A stretch of 64,000 nt of DNA from Magnaporthiopsis rhizophila (lineage: Eukaryota; Ascomycota; Sordariomycetes; Magnaporthales; Magnaporthaceae): positions 1 to 64,000 of the forward strand of contig PYSS01000069.1 in the NCBI GenBank assembly GCA_003049465.1. The letters run 5' to 3'. A program made the translations under genes and the position numbers. Shown here in pieces: positions 11,515 to 24,009 of this stretch. Numbering within the stretch: position 1 is the stretch's first letter; each line of letters opens with the position of its first letter. The notes beneath the pieces were generated by a model. It saw only the letters and a list, made by a program, of their open reading frames with translations. It made no database searches and was not told where the DNA came from.

Positions 11515-11859
11515 CCCGTACTCTTTTTTACCGTATCGTCGTCCGAACTTTTGCGTGGTTTCAAGACCAGTCCGCAGTGCCGGAGCTGGCGTGGGGGAAG
11601 GACCGGCCGGTGGAATATATTTATCGACGGCAAAGCAGGAAAACCAAGGTCAGGCTGGTGGTCCACTAACCAAACCTTGCAGTGCCGAGAAGGGCGGTGC
11701 GTGGCAAGCGGCAAGCATTGGCTGCTTCTCCGCGCGCGGGATGCCGGCTGCTTACGACGGACGCCACACTTGACTGTATTTTTTATTTTGTTTGCTTTGT
11801 TTCAGGTCTCACCGCGGCTGTGGCGTTTATGTTGGGATTCTTGCGCTGCCCTGTATCCC

Positions 11860-11884
11860 ACCGCACCGCACCGCACCGCACCGC
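11860..11884. repeat. Pentanucleotide (CCGCA) tandem repeat
   Basis: About five copies of ACCGC/CCGCA in the gene-poor stretch. Confidence 0.85.
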
Positions 11885-13628
11885 GTCCGCTAGTCTGGTC
11901 TGAATCCTCTCTGCTCTGCGTGACGCCGACAAGGGCGCCGAGAAACAGGACGTGGCAGTTTTCCTTGCATGCAGATTCGCGCCCTGTGTGTCCCACCCAT
12001 GGGATGTGGGCATCGTAAGTGCCTTGGTAGAAACGGGGCAAGTGCGAGGAGGGAGGAGAGGCAAGCTTGCCGCTAGGTGGTGGGTTGGGGTCCCAGAAAG
12101 CCTTCGTCTCCCGCATGGGGATTTGCTTGGCCACTTTGCGAGTGGGCGGGTAGGCCACCGCCCACATCGACTGGGAACCGACACCTGGACTAGACGCATC
12201 TCGATCAGAGAGCCAATCAAGTCCTGACGGAGTTTTCCTGTTGCTCACGCGTCGTAGGCACTACTCCGCACGAGCTGAAAAGCAACCACGACAGCTTCGG
12301 GCCTGTTGCCTGCCCGGGGGCTGGCTTTGTCGGATGTTTGGACGCAGTCAGAAGACGCCTCCTCCCTTGAACTGCCAGCATCGCAGCATGTCGTGTGGCT
12401 GCGCCCTCATGCCGACAGCAGCCAATCGGAGGCTAGAGCACGGCGTCAGCCCGCACGAATGAGCAAGCCGTCACTGCCGCTGTGTTCCAGAGTGCTGAGA
12501 CGGTTGCACATGGATGGCGCGGGGGTGCGTTGGTGGCTGGTACCGATTCTACCATCCATCCAACTGTAGGATTCATCTCGGGCATCCAATCCTGGCTGGC
12601 TGGCCATGCCCTGCTTCCCAGCAAAAGTGCCCCGATCCAGTGGGGACCCGTTGACATCAACCCGCGTGGACCACTCAGGCGCTTCGGGGTGGGATTGAAG
12701 CGAGTCAAACCCAAGTCAACCTGCCGCCCGCCAGAGCACATATGCAACCAAAAGACGATGACGCCAGACAGCCTCAAAAGCCGGAGACATGCCTGGATGG
12801 GAGGCCACAATCACCACCCTGCTGTGCACGGGTAAACAACCCCACCAGGAGCTTCCAAAGCACAGGCAAAATGCAGCCCGGCTTCGGCTGTGCTCTTTTG
12901 CAATTTCCAAAATGGCTTGGCTTGGGCTGGGTGTGCCTCGCAGCCTTGTTGCGGGCCGTTTCTTCCGCACAAACCAACTGGAACGCCCAGCAGGTATCTG
13001 GCTGGCATCTTTATTATAACAAGCCTGTGCTGCGTTATAGGGCCCGTGTCTCGCAGTCCGGCGTTTCGGTACCGCTGTGACGCGCAAATCCTTTGAGGTT
13101 CATCAGCGGTTCAATGCCATGCATGCATGCATCGGTGTCACCCAGCCAGCTGTGCAGTCACTTATACGACCCAAGCATTTACCCCGCCCGGGAGCCCAGG
13201 CTTAGCCGTCCGTTGGAACCACGGAAATCAGTAAATATCGGATGCAACGTGGCCCCAGGGCTTCTCCGCTGGAAGAGCAGGTTTGGATCAGTGTCAAGCC
13301 AATCTTTCGAGATCATTACACGGTTGTATCCCCGAGTTTGCAGGTAAACGGGAGGCTTGTCGTCGATATGTTCTGTTCTATTCATCAAAGTCATTATGCC
13401 GTCGAGTCTAACCTGTTGAGCCGCGGATTGCCCGGAATTTTCCGTCCAAAGTGTTCCCATTATAATACACGATACCCCTGATGCCGTGAAATGCAGCAAA
13501 GACTCCATGTCCCACGATTCCAATCCCAAAGAGACCCATCAAGACCCAAGCCCAAATCATTCCAATCTCAAGTGATCCAAGTACCCATCAAGACCGAGGC
13601 TCGCCGGATGACTCTTCCGCTATCCTTA

Positions 13629-16600
13629 TTATGCCGCAAACTGAACGCGCATGCGCCCGACCCGCCGCTTTGTCATCGGCGACTCCTCTCTCCTCCTCCT
13701 CTCCCTGCTGCCGTCCCTACTGCTCTCCCCAACACCACCCTCACCGCCCGAGACGACAGAGAGTGACCTCTTCATCCCGGCCGTCGCGGTCCCGTCCTCG
13801 TTGACGATCTTCCGCGCCACCAGATCCTCGTCCGGGTGGACCACCCTGCCTGCCCCGTGCCCAAACAGCGGCAGCGGCGTCCTGAGCGGCGCCATCTGTG
13901 CCGGGTCGTCCAGCCAATGCCCGTCCGGGAGCGGCATCAACCGAGCGTTGCGGAACCACTCGAACAAGGGGCCGTCGTCCAGTACCGATTTGCAGCTCCG
14001 GTGCTCCGCCTTCGTCATGTTCTTGCGCCGCTCCACGATCGCCTCCTCCAGGGTGTCCCGCAGCACCAGCGTCTCGACCGTCACCGCCTTGTTCTGGCTG
14101 ATGCGCCGGATCCGTCCGATTGCTTGCGCCTCAACCTGAGGGTTGAGCACGGGATTGATGAAGTAGATGCGTGAGGCGGTCCGCATGTCAAGACCGAATG
14201 CTGCCTGTGTCAGGTCCATCAACATCACCCTGTGTTTTACAAGACCTCGTTAGTTACTATGACCGGGGCTCCTCCGTCCTACGTAGTCGTATGTGATACG
14301 TGAATCTTATGACGAACCTGAAATGTGGGCTCTCATTGAAGCTTGCAACGTATTGTGCTCGACGCGCGACTGAGAGCGACTTGGCGTAGATGAGATGCGG
14401 AACTTGAAGCTGTGCAAAAGTCAGTTGCCTGGGTTGACGCGGAGGTGGGCTGTTGTTGAGAAAGAGGAAGGGGACACTTACAATTTCGAGGAATCCTGCT
14501 ATCCAATATGCCACATTCTCGGTCTCGTAGAATACCAGAATCTTCTCCGAGTGCTGGTTCTCGGCAATTGCGTCGAGCAGGTACGAAAGCTTTGCAGAGG
14601 CTGTCGAGACAAGCCGAGCACCTGCGAGGCACTCGGCAAGCTCCGCCGAAGCGTCTTCCGCGCCAGCCGGCTCGGCCTGCTCCTCATTCCGCGGGTTCCG
14701 TTTGAACCGGGCTTTGATCGGCGAAGCAACATATGCCATCTCGGGGATATCGGCCAGGGCATCATTGGGCTTTCTTCTGAGAAGATTCATGTGATGAATC
14801 CCCTCCCTCTCCAGCTCTCCCCTACGTGCAAAGGCCCCAGAGTGGAAAAGAACGTCGAGCGTTTCCGGATCGCTCATCCAGCGACGCACATACCGCTGGA
14901 GACCCAGAAGGAGGGGCGGGTTACTGCAAACCAGCCGGCGTCCTAAATCATGGGCCAGCCCGTCCATGATCGACCAGCTCTGCAGCGTCCCCTCGGACCC
15001 GGCGCCTGGAAAGTTCTCGACGTACACGGGTATCTCGCCGCACGCTTTGGCCGCCTGCTTGAGCTTGTTCGCCGCGGCTAGCCTGCCAAAAGCTATCGCA
15101 TCTTGCAGCAGGCGCTCGTCTTCCTCACTGATAGGGATCTTTCCCTCTGCCAGAAATTCCTCCGCCGTGTCGATGGCTTTGAGGATGTCAGCCTTGTCGA
15201 AGAAGAAGCCCCCGAAGAAGGTAGCCTGCTTCACGTTCGAAAGCAGCTGCTGGAGGTTCTTGCGTTGGCGAGGATGAAAGAAGTAGTCCTGGTCCGTACG
15301 CTGCGACTGTACCGCGTTTGAGATTACCATCATCGAAAAGATGTTTGACGCGAGCTTGTCTTGGTAGGACCCATCCAGATAGACAACCTTTTCCACAACG
15401 TCGGGGAGCAGGTCGCCTATGTCGGATTTGCGATGCCGGACGATCAGAGACTCGAGGGTCGTCTTGAGCACCGAGTGGCTGCCTCGTCCACGGCCGTTGT
15501 GCTTTTTCCGCATCATGTAGACGGACCATTCCGCGCGCGAGTCCCCATCTTCTGTGTAGCCGTTTGCCCACGGCCGCACGCCTAGGTACAGCGACGCAAT
15601 AGCCCCGATGCGCTCTAGATCCTTCCGCTCTTGCTCCCCGGAGAAGTCGGCGAGGTTGAGGCGCAGGCCGTCAATGTGTTCACTCGCCTCGCCGCTGGCT
15701 GCTGCGCTCGCGTCGTCGTCGTCGATGCCGAACAGCCCTGTGGATGGCGTCCCTGTCACGATCCAGCGGGCAGACGCCTGGACGTGCTCCAAAACCATGA
15801 GCATACGCGACTTCCTCCCGTATCTGGAGCTTCCGAACCGATGTCCCTCGTCCACTATGATTCGCTTGAAATGGACCTGGGCCAAGGGCGACTTCAGTGT
15901 CCGGACCCCGTTCTCATCGGGGTCGAGCAGCTTGTGAAGCTTCTCAAAGCGTGAGTTGGAAAACATGATAATATCATATTTGAGCAACTCCATAGCATCG
16001 GGTATCTCGCAGTCACCGGCCGCGAGGACAAGGATGCTCAGCCCACTCGTGTGCTTGATAATCTCATCCTGCCACTGCTGCAGAAGGTTGGTTGGGACCA
16101 GGACCAGGGTCGCTCGGCTCAGAAAAACCTTGAGTGAAGGGAGAGCTGCCTCTGAATGCCGAGAAATGCGCCTTGGCTCCGGCCTCGGGAGGAGATACCA
16201 CGCCGGATTTCTCTCGATCGCGGCCAGACAGTTCTCATAGTGCCGGCCGTGCTGGAGGAAATCCTCAAAGTATACACCCCACGGCACAGACTTGCGGGAT
16301 CCCGCCGAAGCGGCCATGTCAACCAGCGATGCGATTCTGGGCCTGATAGGCACCTCGATCTTGTAGATATCGGGCGCATAGGCTGGCTGATGGCGAGTGG
16401 CAAGAATCAAGGCTAGGCAAATCAAAGTTTTGCCAGCCCCCATCTCCTCGGCGAGGATTCCGCCGCGCACTTCCTCGTAGAGCCTGGGCTCCTTGAGAAC
16501 GGTGCCGCTTGCCGGGTCGTAGTACCATGACCTGCCATTGTGGTCAGTTGCCATGCTCAGGCGCGGATCCAATGTTTGCGCCGGCTGTGTTTCTCGCTGG

Positions 16601-17295
16601 AGCATCAGGGCGGCTGACCGACGCTGATATGGATGAAGGGTTGTGGTGACTCCCGAGATTTGACTGCTGAGTATGCCGTAGCTGTAGTCCCGGTCAAACG
16701 AGTCCATAAGCTCCTCAGGTTGCGGATCAGGTGAGGGAATGGTGTTGAACAAGTGAAGCAAAGATACATCTTCAGTATCATTCTCATCGTCCCCAGAGTC
16801 CTCTGGAGTCGGAGGCTGACTGGTGCTGACAGCGGTGGAATCGCCTTGCCAGGCAGATGGGGAATAGTTGAGACGCTGAAGAAGAATATTCCAGAGCTTT
16901 TTGAGGGCAGGGTTTGACCGGTCGACCTGGCAGCGATCGACGTCCTGAGGTAAGAGATAGACCCGAAGGACAGCGCCGTCATGACAGAAGTAGATCTCTA
17001 GTTCAATCCAGCGCTGTCCGAATAGCTTCGACTCTAGATCTAGGGCGTTCAGAAGAGTGTTTTGAGTCTCCTCGGACAGCAGCGGCACATTGGTTTCCGG
17101 TGACGTCGGGTCGATGCGAGGCTCCAAAGGTCCGGAAGCGGATGCAGTCAGAGGTTGATCATGGCGGGCAAAACCGTGCCACCGCCTCGACTGCTGCAAG
17201 GTGAGCCATCGATCATCCGAAAGTCGGCTGTCCTCTCTGCTCAGCAGCACAGTGCCGGCGGCGATATGCTTGGCAACGCGCTCCAAATGAGACAT
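13629..17295 (-). CDS. SNF2-family ATPase/helicase of the Rad5/HLTF type, no RING seen
   Basis: DNA-dependent ATPase, likely nuclear, in chromatin remodelling or DNA damage tolerance. Exons are 17295-14482, 14409-14318 and 14229-13629, giving 1168 residues. Motif I is GGILAEEMGAGKT (about 280-292), Ia is LVLVPTNLLQQWQDE, II is VDEGH (about 482; DEGH is the form used by Rad5/HLTF relatives) and III is VTGTP (about 513). After a roughly 400-residue insert come motif IV (ILVFYET, about 918), V (VMLMDLTQAAFGLD, about 970) and VI (QAIGRIRRISQ, about 1005). Intron 1 (14410-14481, 72 nt, GTAAGT...GCACAG) is stop-free and in frame. Intron 2 (14230-14317, 88 nt, GTTCGT...ACACAG) restores motif V. No C3HC4 RING is visible between III and IV. 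It is divergent from the SET gene. Confidence 0.9.
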
Positions 17296-18366
17296 GGCTC
17301 ATTTGATGCCAGAGCACGAGCCCCAGCCGAAGCAGTCGAAGCCAGGTGGTGGATGGTACAATTTGTCGGAAGCTATCTACTAGGTGTTGCGGAGCAAGCC
17401 AGGTAATTGCCCTTGCGTAGGTGAAGCTTGATATAAATTGGAGATCTGGTTCAGTCGCGGGCCGGGTGAGGCTGACTGCAATATCAAAGCCAAGGAAGGT
17501 GAAGGTGAGTGGGGAAAGGTTTAGGTAGCCATCCATGTCGGGTTAGGTGGACGCGGGGGGGACGTCAGGTACTTTGAGAAGCCGGATCCCCCAGGCGGCG
17601 CCCCAAAAGGGCTGAAAGTCTCCAGCTGACTGCCTTTTGTCAAGGCTCCAGGGCGCGGTTGCCCACCCCACTGCTGTGGAGTCACCAAATCGGAGCGAAC
17701 CTCGCCACCATGACCGAGATAGAGCGAGCTGGAGGCCACAGGGGACCCGCGACAGCTTGCCGGGCAATAGATGATGCGATTTGTTTTATATATAACCGGG
17801 GATTTGGCCTCACTTTGCGTTACCAGTCGTCGCCCCATACCGATGGCATTCAACCCGGGATCCTAGTATATGTATGTACTTTGAAGTGTCGGTTGACTGC
17901 ACGCTCGTCACCAATCCATCCATGCTTGTCAACCCTGGGGACAGCAAGCGTAAAACATGACAGCCCCCTGCTGCTGTTCCAAACATCAAGCCCAGTCCAA
18001 TGTTTCGTTGCTCCATCAAACGCAAAGCGACTGGACGAGCAGAGGTCTCGGGGCTCCTTGAAACAACCGGACGCGACTTTAGGACGAGCTCTCTGCTTGC
18101 CGTCTGTGCAATCCTATGCCCCTGAGGATTTCATGATATGCTTTTTCTGTCTCTATTCATGCCCGGAATTTTTGTTGGGGTGAATGCTTTAAAATCTGGG
18201 TTGAGTCCCCGAGTTTGATGGCTGCAACCTGTTGATTTCTGTTAGACCGTTTTCTCGTTGGACAAACTGTCAATTCCGCCAGCAATACGAAATTCTCTGC
18301 TCGACTCACATGGGGGTGTGACCTGGTCAAACATCCGTATCTAGCTCAGCAGCTCACAATTTCGTC
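17296..18366. other. Divergent intergenic region, SNF2 and SET genes
   Basis: About 1.07 kb shared upstream region of two divergently transcribed genes. No gene seen. Confidence 0.6.
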
Positions 18367-19801
18367 ATGCTTCGAGATCGGAGCGTCGGGTTCCTGCCGT
18401 GGGTCCTGTTACTCTCGGGTGTCCCGGCGGTGGCTGAGCGTACAACGACGGGGAGTCGAGTCCTAGCCGTTGGCCCCGAGGCCTGCGCCAGGAACCCTTT
18501 GCTCGTGCCGGCGGCGGCCGCCTTCTGCCAGGTCGGACCCGAGATGGACGGCAGTCTCGAGCCTAGCACAGCCGCCCCAGCCAGGGCGAACGACACGCAG
18601 CGTCGGCAACAGCAGCAGTCTGTAGACATGTCATGGCGTGGCCCCCATTTCTGCGTCGGCGACGTGTGCGTCTACTCCAACCCGTCCTTCTCCCAGGGCC
18701 AGGGCGTCGTCGTCATCGGGACCGCGAGGGCCGCCGAGGCCATCGCCAACACCCTCGACGCTACCGCCGCCGCGCAGATTCCGCAAGGGTCCGCCACGGG
18801 CACCGCGCCGCCGTTCGAGCAAAAGGAAATCCCCGGGAAGGGCCTGGGCCTGGTCGCCGCACGGCCGATCCGTCGCGGGGAGCTCATCATGGCGCGCCCG
18901 CCGGTCGTACTGGTTCACCAGGACGCTATAGACATGGATGAGAAGGAAGAGACCGCGGCGGCGCAGCTGCAGCTGTACGATGCAGCCATCACCCGGCTGC
19001 CGCAGGAGACGGTGGAAAGGTTCCTGTCGCAGGCCGCGCAGCAGTCCGCGTCCAAGGACAGGGCTCTCAGGGTGAAGGACATCTTGGAAACCAACTCGTT
19101 CAACACGGCCGTGGGAGGGATCTCGCACGTCGCAAACTTTCTCGACGTGTCGAGACTGAACCATGACTGCCGGCCAAAGTAAATTTTTCTCTAACCCCAT
19201 ATGGCTTGACTTGATCCCAACTAACCATGCAAAACAAAACAGCTTGGTATTCCACATATCCCCCTCGCTGAGCCACATGACCTACGCGGTGCGCGACATC
19301 GCCACGGGCGAGGAGCTGACCATCTCGTACCTGGACCCCTTCCGCGCGCGCGTGGTGCGCCAGGCCCGCGCCGAGCACAACTGGGGCTTCGCATGCACCT
19401 GCCCGCAGTGCAGCCTCGCACCGCCGCTCGCCGCCGAGTCCGACGGCCGGCTAGTCAGCATCTACCAGCTGGAGTCGCGTCTCAGGGACTGGCCGCTGGC
19501 TCCGACGACGGCGACGCAGCAGCGCGAAGGGGAACCGCCCCTCGAGCCGGATAGCGCAGAGGCGCTGCTGAGGCTGTATGTGGAGGAGCGCCTGGACTGC
19601 GCGATGGGCGATGCGTACACCCTCGCCGCGCTGAACTACAATGCGTTTGGCCGCGCCGAATTGGCGGTCAAGTACGCCTTGCTGGCCGTCGAGGCTGGCT
19701 CGATCGAGCATGGCGAGCATGGGCATGATGTGCAAGACATGAAGAAGCTTTTGAGCGGCCCGGAGAAACACTGGAGCTGGAGGCGGCGTGTACTCGGATA
19801 G
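18367..19801 (+). CDS. SET-domain protein with N-terminal signal peptide
   Basis: Exons are 18367-19178 and 19243-19801; the 64-nt intron (GTAAAT...AACAG) restores the SET signature NHDCRPN, since unspliced reading gives RPK then a stop. The protein is 456 residues. Residues 1-23 (basic start, then LPWVLLLSGVPAVA) look like a secretory signal with an AVA cleavage site. A short Cys-containing segment follows (FCVGDVCVY). The SET core begins at about 150 (IPGKGLGLVAARPIRRGELI), contains NHDCRPN at about 266-272 and YAVRDIATGEELTISY, and is followed by a post-SET-like CTCPQC. A helical C-terminal region (about 370-456) ends the protein. The SET catalytic elements appear complete, so a protein-lysine methyltransferase is the default call, but an ER/secreted location would be unusual for histone substrates. 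It converges with the UBE3D-like gene, 148 bp apart. Confidence 0.87.
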
Positions 19802-19949
19802 AAAGAGGCATGGATCGCGAATAATAAAACAAAGGAAACATAGCAGGACAGAGTCGTGCAAAGTACACATGTCTTGAATGGGTATCATTATTTGAGGTGT
19901 TATCGTGGCGGGCCAAGGGCTGGCTTTTTCTCTTATTTCCGGAACTACA

Positions 19950-21715
19950 TCAGCGCGTCCCTTTGTCGCCCGACTCCCATTGCTCCAGCAGGCCCACCTT
20001 CCAGCCTTGAAACACCCGGTCATCGGAGGGAAGAATGGCGTTGCTGCGATCCAGCATCGCGATGACGGACCCTAGAGACTCATCTGGGATGCTGACGTCC
20101 TGAGTATTCGAGTTCATCGACTCCATCACCTTGTTGGCATCGTCCTCGGTGATGGTCTTGTAGAGCAACTTGATGGCAGATACGTTCCTGCCGGAATCCG
20201 CAGTGGATGTGAAACGGATGGTGCTGTTCAATATCCAGAGGCTCAATGCCTTGCCCGAGGTCACCACCCGGCCTCCCGTTCCCACCACCAGTCCCGTCAT
20301 TGGTACAACCAACGGTTTGGACGACCCCGACCGGGCGATTGTAGACAGCAGCATGGCGGCGAGGCATTGGCCGATGGAGGGTGACGGGAGGGCTACGGTT
20401 GCTTCAGGCTCTTCCTGTATGAGTACCTGCCACTTCAAGAGCGCCACGGCTGACGGCCCGAAGCTGTAGTAGCCGATAGTAGATTGACATGAGGCGCAAG
20501 ACGCACTCAGGTGCCTGACTGGGGTCGCAGCCGGAATATCAAGAGGGGGACTCTTGAGCAGATCGCCGGCAGGGGATGGTGAGAACTGGATTCGTGGGTT
20601 TGCTGTCAGCAGGTGTCTCCGTGCCGACCACTATGACAATAAAAGCAAAATGAGGTGGCAGCCATGGACCATGCGCGTAACGCCAGTCAGGTCAGATGGT
20701 ATGTCCCTCCTGTAATCCCGAGAAGTCATAAACTTTAGAAATCACGGTGAAATAAGGAGGTCTGTTGCCCCGCACAGCCAAGCCCCGTGGCGCTCGTTTC
20801 CGAAGACCCAAGACACCCCAGATCAAGACCGGCGGTTCCCTGCCAAGAGACAGAGGAGGAAACAGGAGTATTAATCTAGGGTACTTGTATCGGTGACCAG
20901 GCCACTGACTAGGCCAGGCCACCTTCTTTATGTACCCACGAAGGCTGTCGAGCCATATGACACAAGTAAAGAAAAAACAGTCATCTTACCATGATGTTCT
21001 GGCAGTCCTCTTGGACAAACAAGAACGTGGCCAGATCCACAAAGCCAACCCCCTTCTGAGCCTGGATTCTGGAGTTGGCACCGTATCCCCGTCCGGTCAA
21101 GGTCTGGTCGTCCGCCTTGCCGCCGTTCCGGTCGTGGTCGTCCCCATGTTCGCCACCGCCAGGCCCGTCGGCGTGGTCATCGGGCTTGTGGCAGTGCCAA
21201 AACTCCATCATCTCGGCCCAGTCGGTGCTCGGCAGGTCCTTCCAGCACGTTATGTGCCTTCCGGGCACGACGACGGCTCGGCACGACCGACACCGCACCG
21301 AAGTGACGGCGGGCGCGATGCGCACGGCCTCCCACGGCACGGCCACGCCCCGGGCTGCCGGGCTCGCGGCGGCAGCAGCAGCCGCTTGGGGCGCTTGGGG
21401 AGAAGGCGGCAGCGGGAGGCGCCACGTACATTGGCGTTCTCGTGAGCCGTCGCGTGCGGCTGCTCCCGCACTGGCAGTAGTTGGCTTTGCTGGAGGCAGG
21501 ACAACGGGGCCGCTGCCAGCACCGCTGCCGATGTGTACTGCTGCGGGCAGGTTTAGCACCCGGCTGTCGCCCTCGTGGCTGACGTGGATCCGGCTGCCAC
21601 CGTCCAACAGAATCGCTTTCGTGCTGGCATTGCGCGCGGAGGGGAGGCTGGCTACCACGGAGACCTGGCGGATGTTTGACAGAAGCTCAGCGTAGATACT
21701 GAACTGGTCTAGCAT
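19950..21715 (-). CDS. E2-binding protein of the UBE3D/HECT_2 family
   Basis: The family binds ubiquitin-conjugating enzymes and has been described as HECT-like E3 ligases. Exons are 21715-20990 and 20630-19950, giving 468 residues. N-terminal: MLDQFSIYAELLSNIRQVSV. Central: SVRCRSCRAVVVPG and CWKDLPSTDWAEMMEFWHCH, the family signature with conserved Cys, Trp and His. After the junction: ASCASCQSTIGYY, the second Cys pair, then LLKWQVLI. The 359-nt intron (GTAAGA...GTCATAG) is long for this window; both flanks are phase 0. The internal Met at 21715 is preferred over the Met at 21829 because family-like sequence starts there. The tail GLLEQWESGDKGTR fits a short C-terminal end. An extra small exon inside the long intron cannot be excluded. 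Confidence 0.82.
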
Positions 21716-22080
21716 TTTTCTCCGTCGGCTTGCGTTGGGGCAGCATGATGGTGACGAAGGCAAAGGCGCAGTGCAGGAGGAAGAAAATTGGAAGAACGGC
21801 TGGGATGGAGCACGACGTTGAATCCACACGAAGCTGCCAATTCAGCCAACGCTGCCCCACTATTAGCACGGTCCAATAGACCCGGAATTGAGAGTCCCTG
21901 ACTAGTAGTAGGTAGGTGCCCGCTGGGGACTTCGTCCTTTACACTCTGGTTTCGCTGATCGAAAAACACCAACGTTGCAGGGGGCTTTTCTGTTATCTAC
22001 CCATACCCCCCAACCCATACCGAAGCCAAATCAAATGGTAACTGTTATCCCTCCTCGCACGCCCCTACAGTATCTACCAC
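21716..22080. other. Short intergenic region, UBE3D-like promoter
   Basis: 365 bp between same-strand genes. Contains GTAGGTAGGT (about 21906). No gene seen. Confidence 0.6.
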
Positions 22081-24009
22081 CTACTCCTCATCGACCTCCT
22101 CAATGTCGCCCTGCTCCTCACCATCCTCGTCCAGGCTGTTGGCCGGAACCTCATACAGACGGAGGATGGACTTGTTGGGGTCCTTGACGAGGACGAACTT
22201 GCCGTCCTCCCTCTTGAGGCACATGTCGACGATGGTGCGGACGATACCCCATCCGTTGGACAGCGACAGGTTCATCTGGTTGGCAAAGTCTCTCGGCTTC
22301 CAGCCGATGACCCCCAAGATGACGTGTTTATCGTTAGACTTTGGCGAAGCCCTCGAAACGAAGCTGGATAAGGTAGTCACAATAGGTCAGTAACCAGACA
22401 TTTTCTACACGGGGGAAAAAAGAAGCGGGTGACGGTTACAACGTACCCAAGCTTCATGACATCTGCCTTGGCAAGGATGCTCTGAACGGTCCACCTGGCC
22501 AGCTTGCAGCTGTTGTTCTTCATCTCGGTCGCCACAACAGCACCGCGCTGGCTGACCAGCTTGCTACGCCAATCGAGTGCGCCACCGGATCCCTGGGCCT
22601 TGTTGTCGAACTCGTTGAGGGCCCTAACGGTCAGGAACTGGTCCTCGCCATTGGTTGCGTTCTTCTGGACGGCGTCCAGCTCTGTGCGGACGATGAGGTA
22701 CACTGGGTCTTCCTCGTTGGTGGAGAGATCGAACTTCCTGTACTTGTACGCCTTGGACGCCGGCGGCTCCGTCTCCTCGGCCGCATTGTAGAAGGGATTC
22801 TCGTTCTCCATCTCGACCTTTTGGGCATCGGACTCGATGACGACCTGGTTGACAAAGTTGTGGTTGATGTACGTAGCTTCCTCCGCCAGCGCGGTGGGCT
22901 GGTTGAGGGTGTCCTTGCTGCCCTCGGACGCCTCGAGCGGAGCGTCGGCCGCGTTCTCGTTGACGGTGACCATGTCGAGCGCGGCGTTGTCGCGCTTGTC
23001 CAGGAAGATCTTGTTGCCCTGCCGAACAATGACGATATCCCATGGGTACACGGAGCGAGTGGCGCACATGAGCATGGAGAGCGTGCTGTCGGTGGCGAAG
23101 ATGGTGGCCTCGTCCTTGTCGGCGAGCTCCTGGATGATGGGGTCGGACGAGGTCGTGACGTTGTATGCGGCGCGATCAAGCGGGACGAGCCTGCGCTCGG
23201 CCGACTTGACTGCCGGCTTATCGTAGGAGCGGTCGTACGAGTACAGGAAGCCATACGAGGTGATATCCTCGCCCTCGTCCGCGTCCAGGTTGAGCTTGCC
23301 CAGGCGGTTGAAGTCGATCTCCTCGAGCAGCGTCCAATCGGCCTTAACGTTGATGGAGGCATCCCGATTCCGGGCCGGCTTGTCGTAATCCTTCCAGCCA
23401 AAGCGGCGACCGCCCCGACCGCCTGCGTTGGACCGGCCGCCGCCGCGCCCACCATCGTAGCCACCGCCGCCGCCGTACTGTCCACCCTGGCGCCCGCCGC
23501 GTGAGAGCTGGGTGCGGCCGGCGCGACCGTCAGCCCGTGCGCCCCGCTGGCCCCGGCCGCGAGTGAAGACGGCGCCGCGGCCGAATCTTGACTTTGCGCT
23601 GTCGCGAACGTTGCTAACGACGGAGAATGTGGATTCGTCCTCGGCCTGGGGAGCCGCGAATATCGAGGCAACGCCCGCACCGTAGACTTGTTGATCTGTT
23701 GTTTGGGGAGCAGCTCATGGCGTTAGTTTCGAGCCTCGAGGATCTCATCGAACCGACTGCGCGTTGCATGGAGTCGCGGTTGAGAAGTGCCCACGCACCT
23801 CTGAAGTTCCTGTTGAACTGTTGCCTGCCACCGCGGCCATCCCTGCCGTCTTTGCCATCGGCAGTCCAGTCGGCCATGCGACCGAGCTTGTCGCCCTTGG
23901 AGAAGGGAGCATAGGGGACGCCGTTCAGTGTGGTCTCGGTCGTGGTCGGCGGGCCCCAGCCATCGCCGTCCGGCAGGGCGGCGATGATGTCCGCCAGCGA
24001 GGTCGGCAT
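22081..24009 (-). CDS. eIF3d: Eukaryotic translation initiation factor 3 subunit D
   Basis: Subunit of the eIF3 complex on the 40S ribosome; in animals it also binds certain mRNA caps. Exons are 24009-23799, 23695-22447 and 22363-22081, giving 580 residues. N-terminal: MPTSLADIIAALPDGDGWGP, then FNRNFRDQQVYG across intron 1 (103 nt, GTGCGT...AACAG). An RGG/GGY-rich stretch at about 120-165 is probably RNA-binding. Conserved core: WTLLEEIDFNRLGKLNLD, SYDRSYDKP, ATIFATDSTLSMLMC and WDIVIVRQGNKIFLDKRD. Intron 2 (22364-22446, 83 nt, GTACGT...TCCAG) joins MKLG-FVSRASPK. The acidic end DGEEQGDIEEVDEE is typical. The length matches fungal eIF3d. Confidence 0.96.

Larger units (their letters stand above)
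9439..13628. other. Gene-poor 4.2 kb stretch
   Basis: Upstream of the F-box gene and downstream of the SNF2 gene, which is on the same strand. It holds a GGCTTC repeat (about 10531-10556), an 18-T run at 11497-11514, a (CCGCA) repeat near 11860-11884 and a GCAT repeat near 13118-13133. No open frame with family-like composition or paired splice sites was found. It probably includes a long 5' leader of the F-box gene. Confidence 0.55.

Noticed and set aside
13629..17295. RING finger expected for a Rad5-type helicase
   Set aside because: No C3HC4 or C3H2C3 cysteine pattern is present between motifs III and IV; only scattered Cys.
17659..18183. 174-codon plus-strand open frame
   Set aside because: Random-like composition, no motif, no splice partner; lies in the divergent promoter region.
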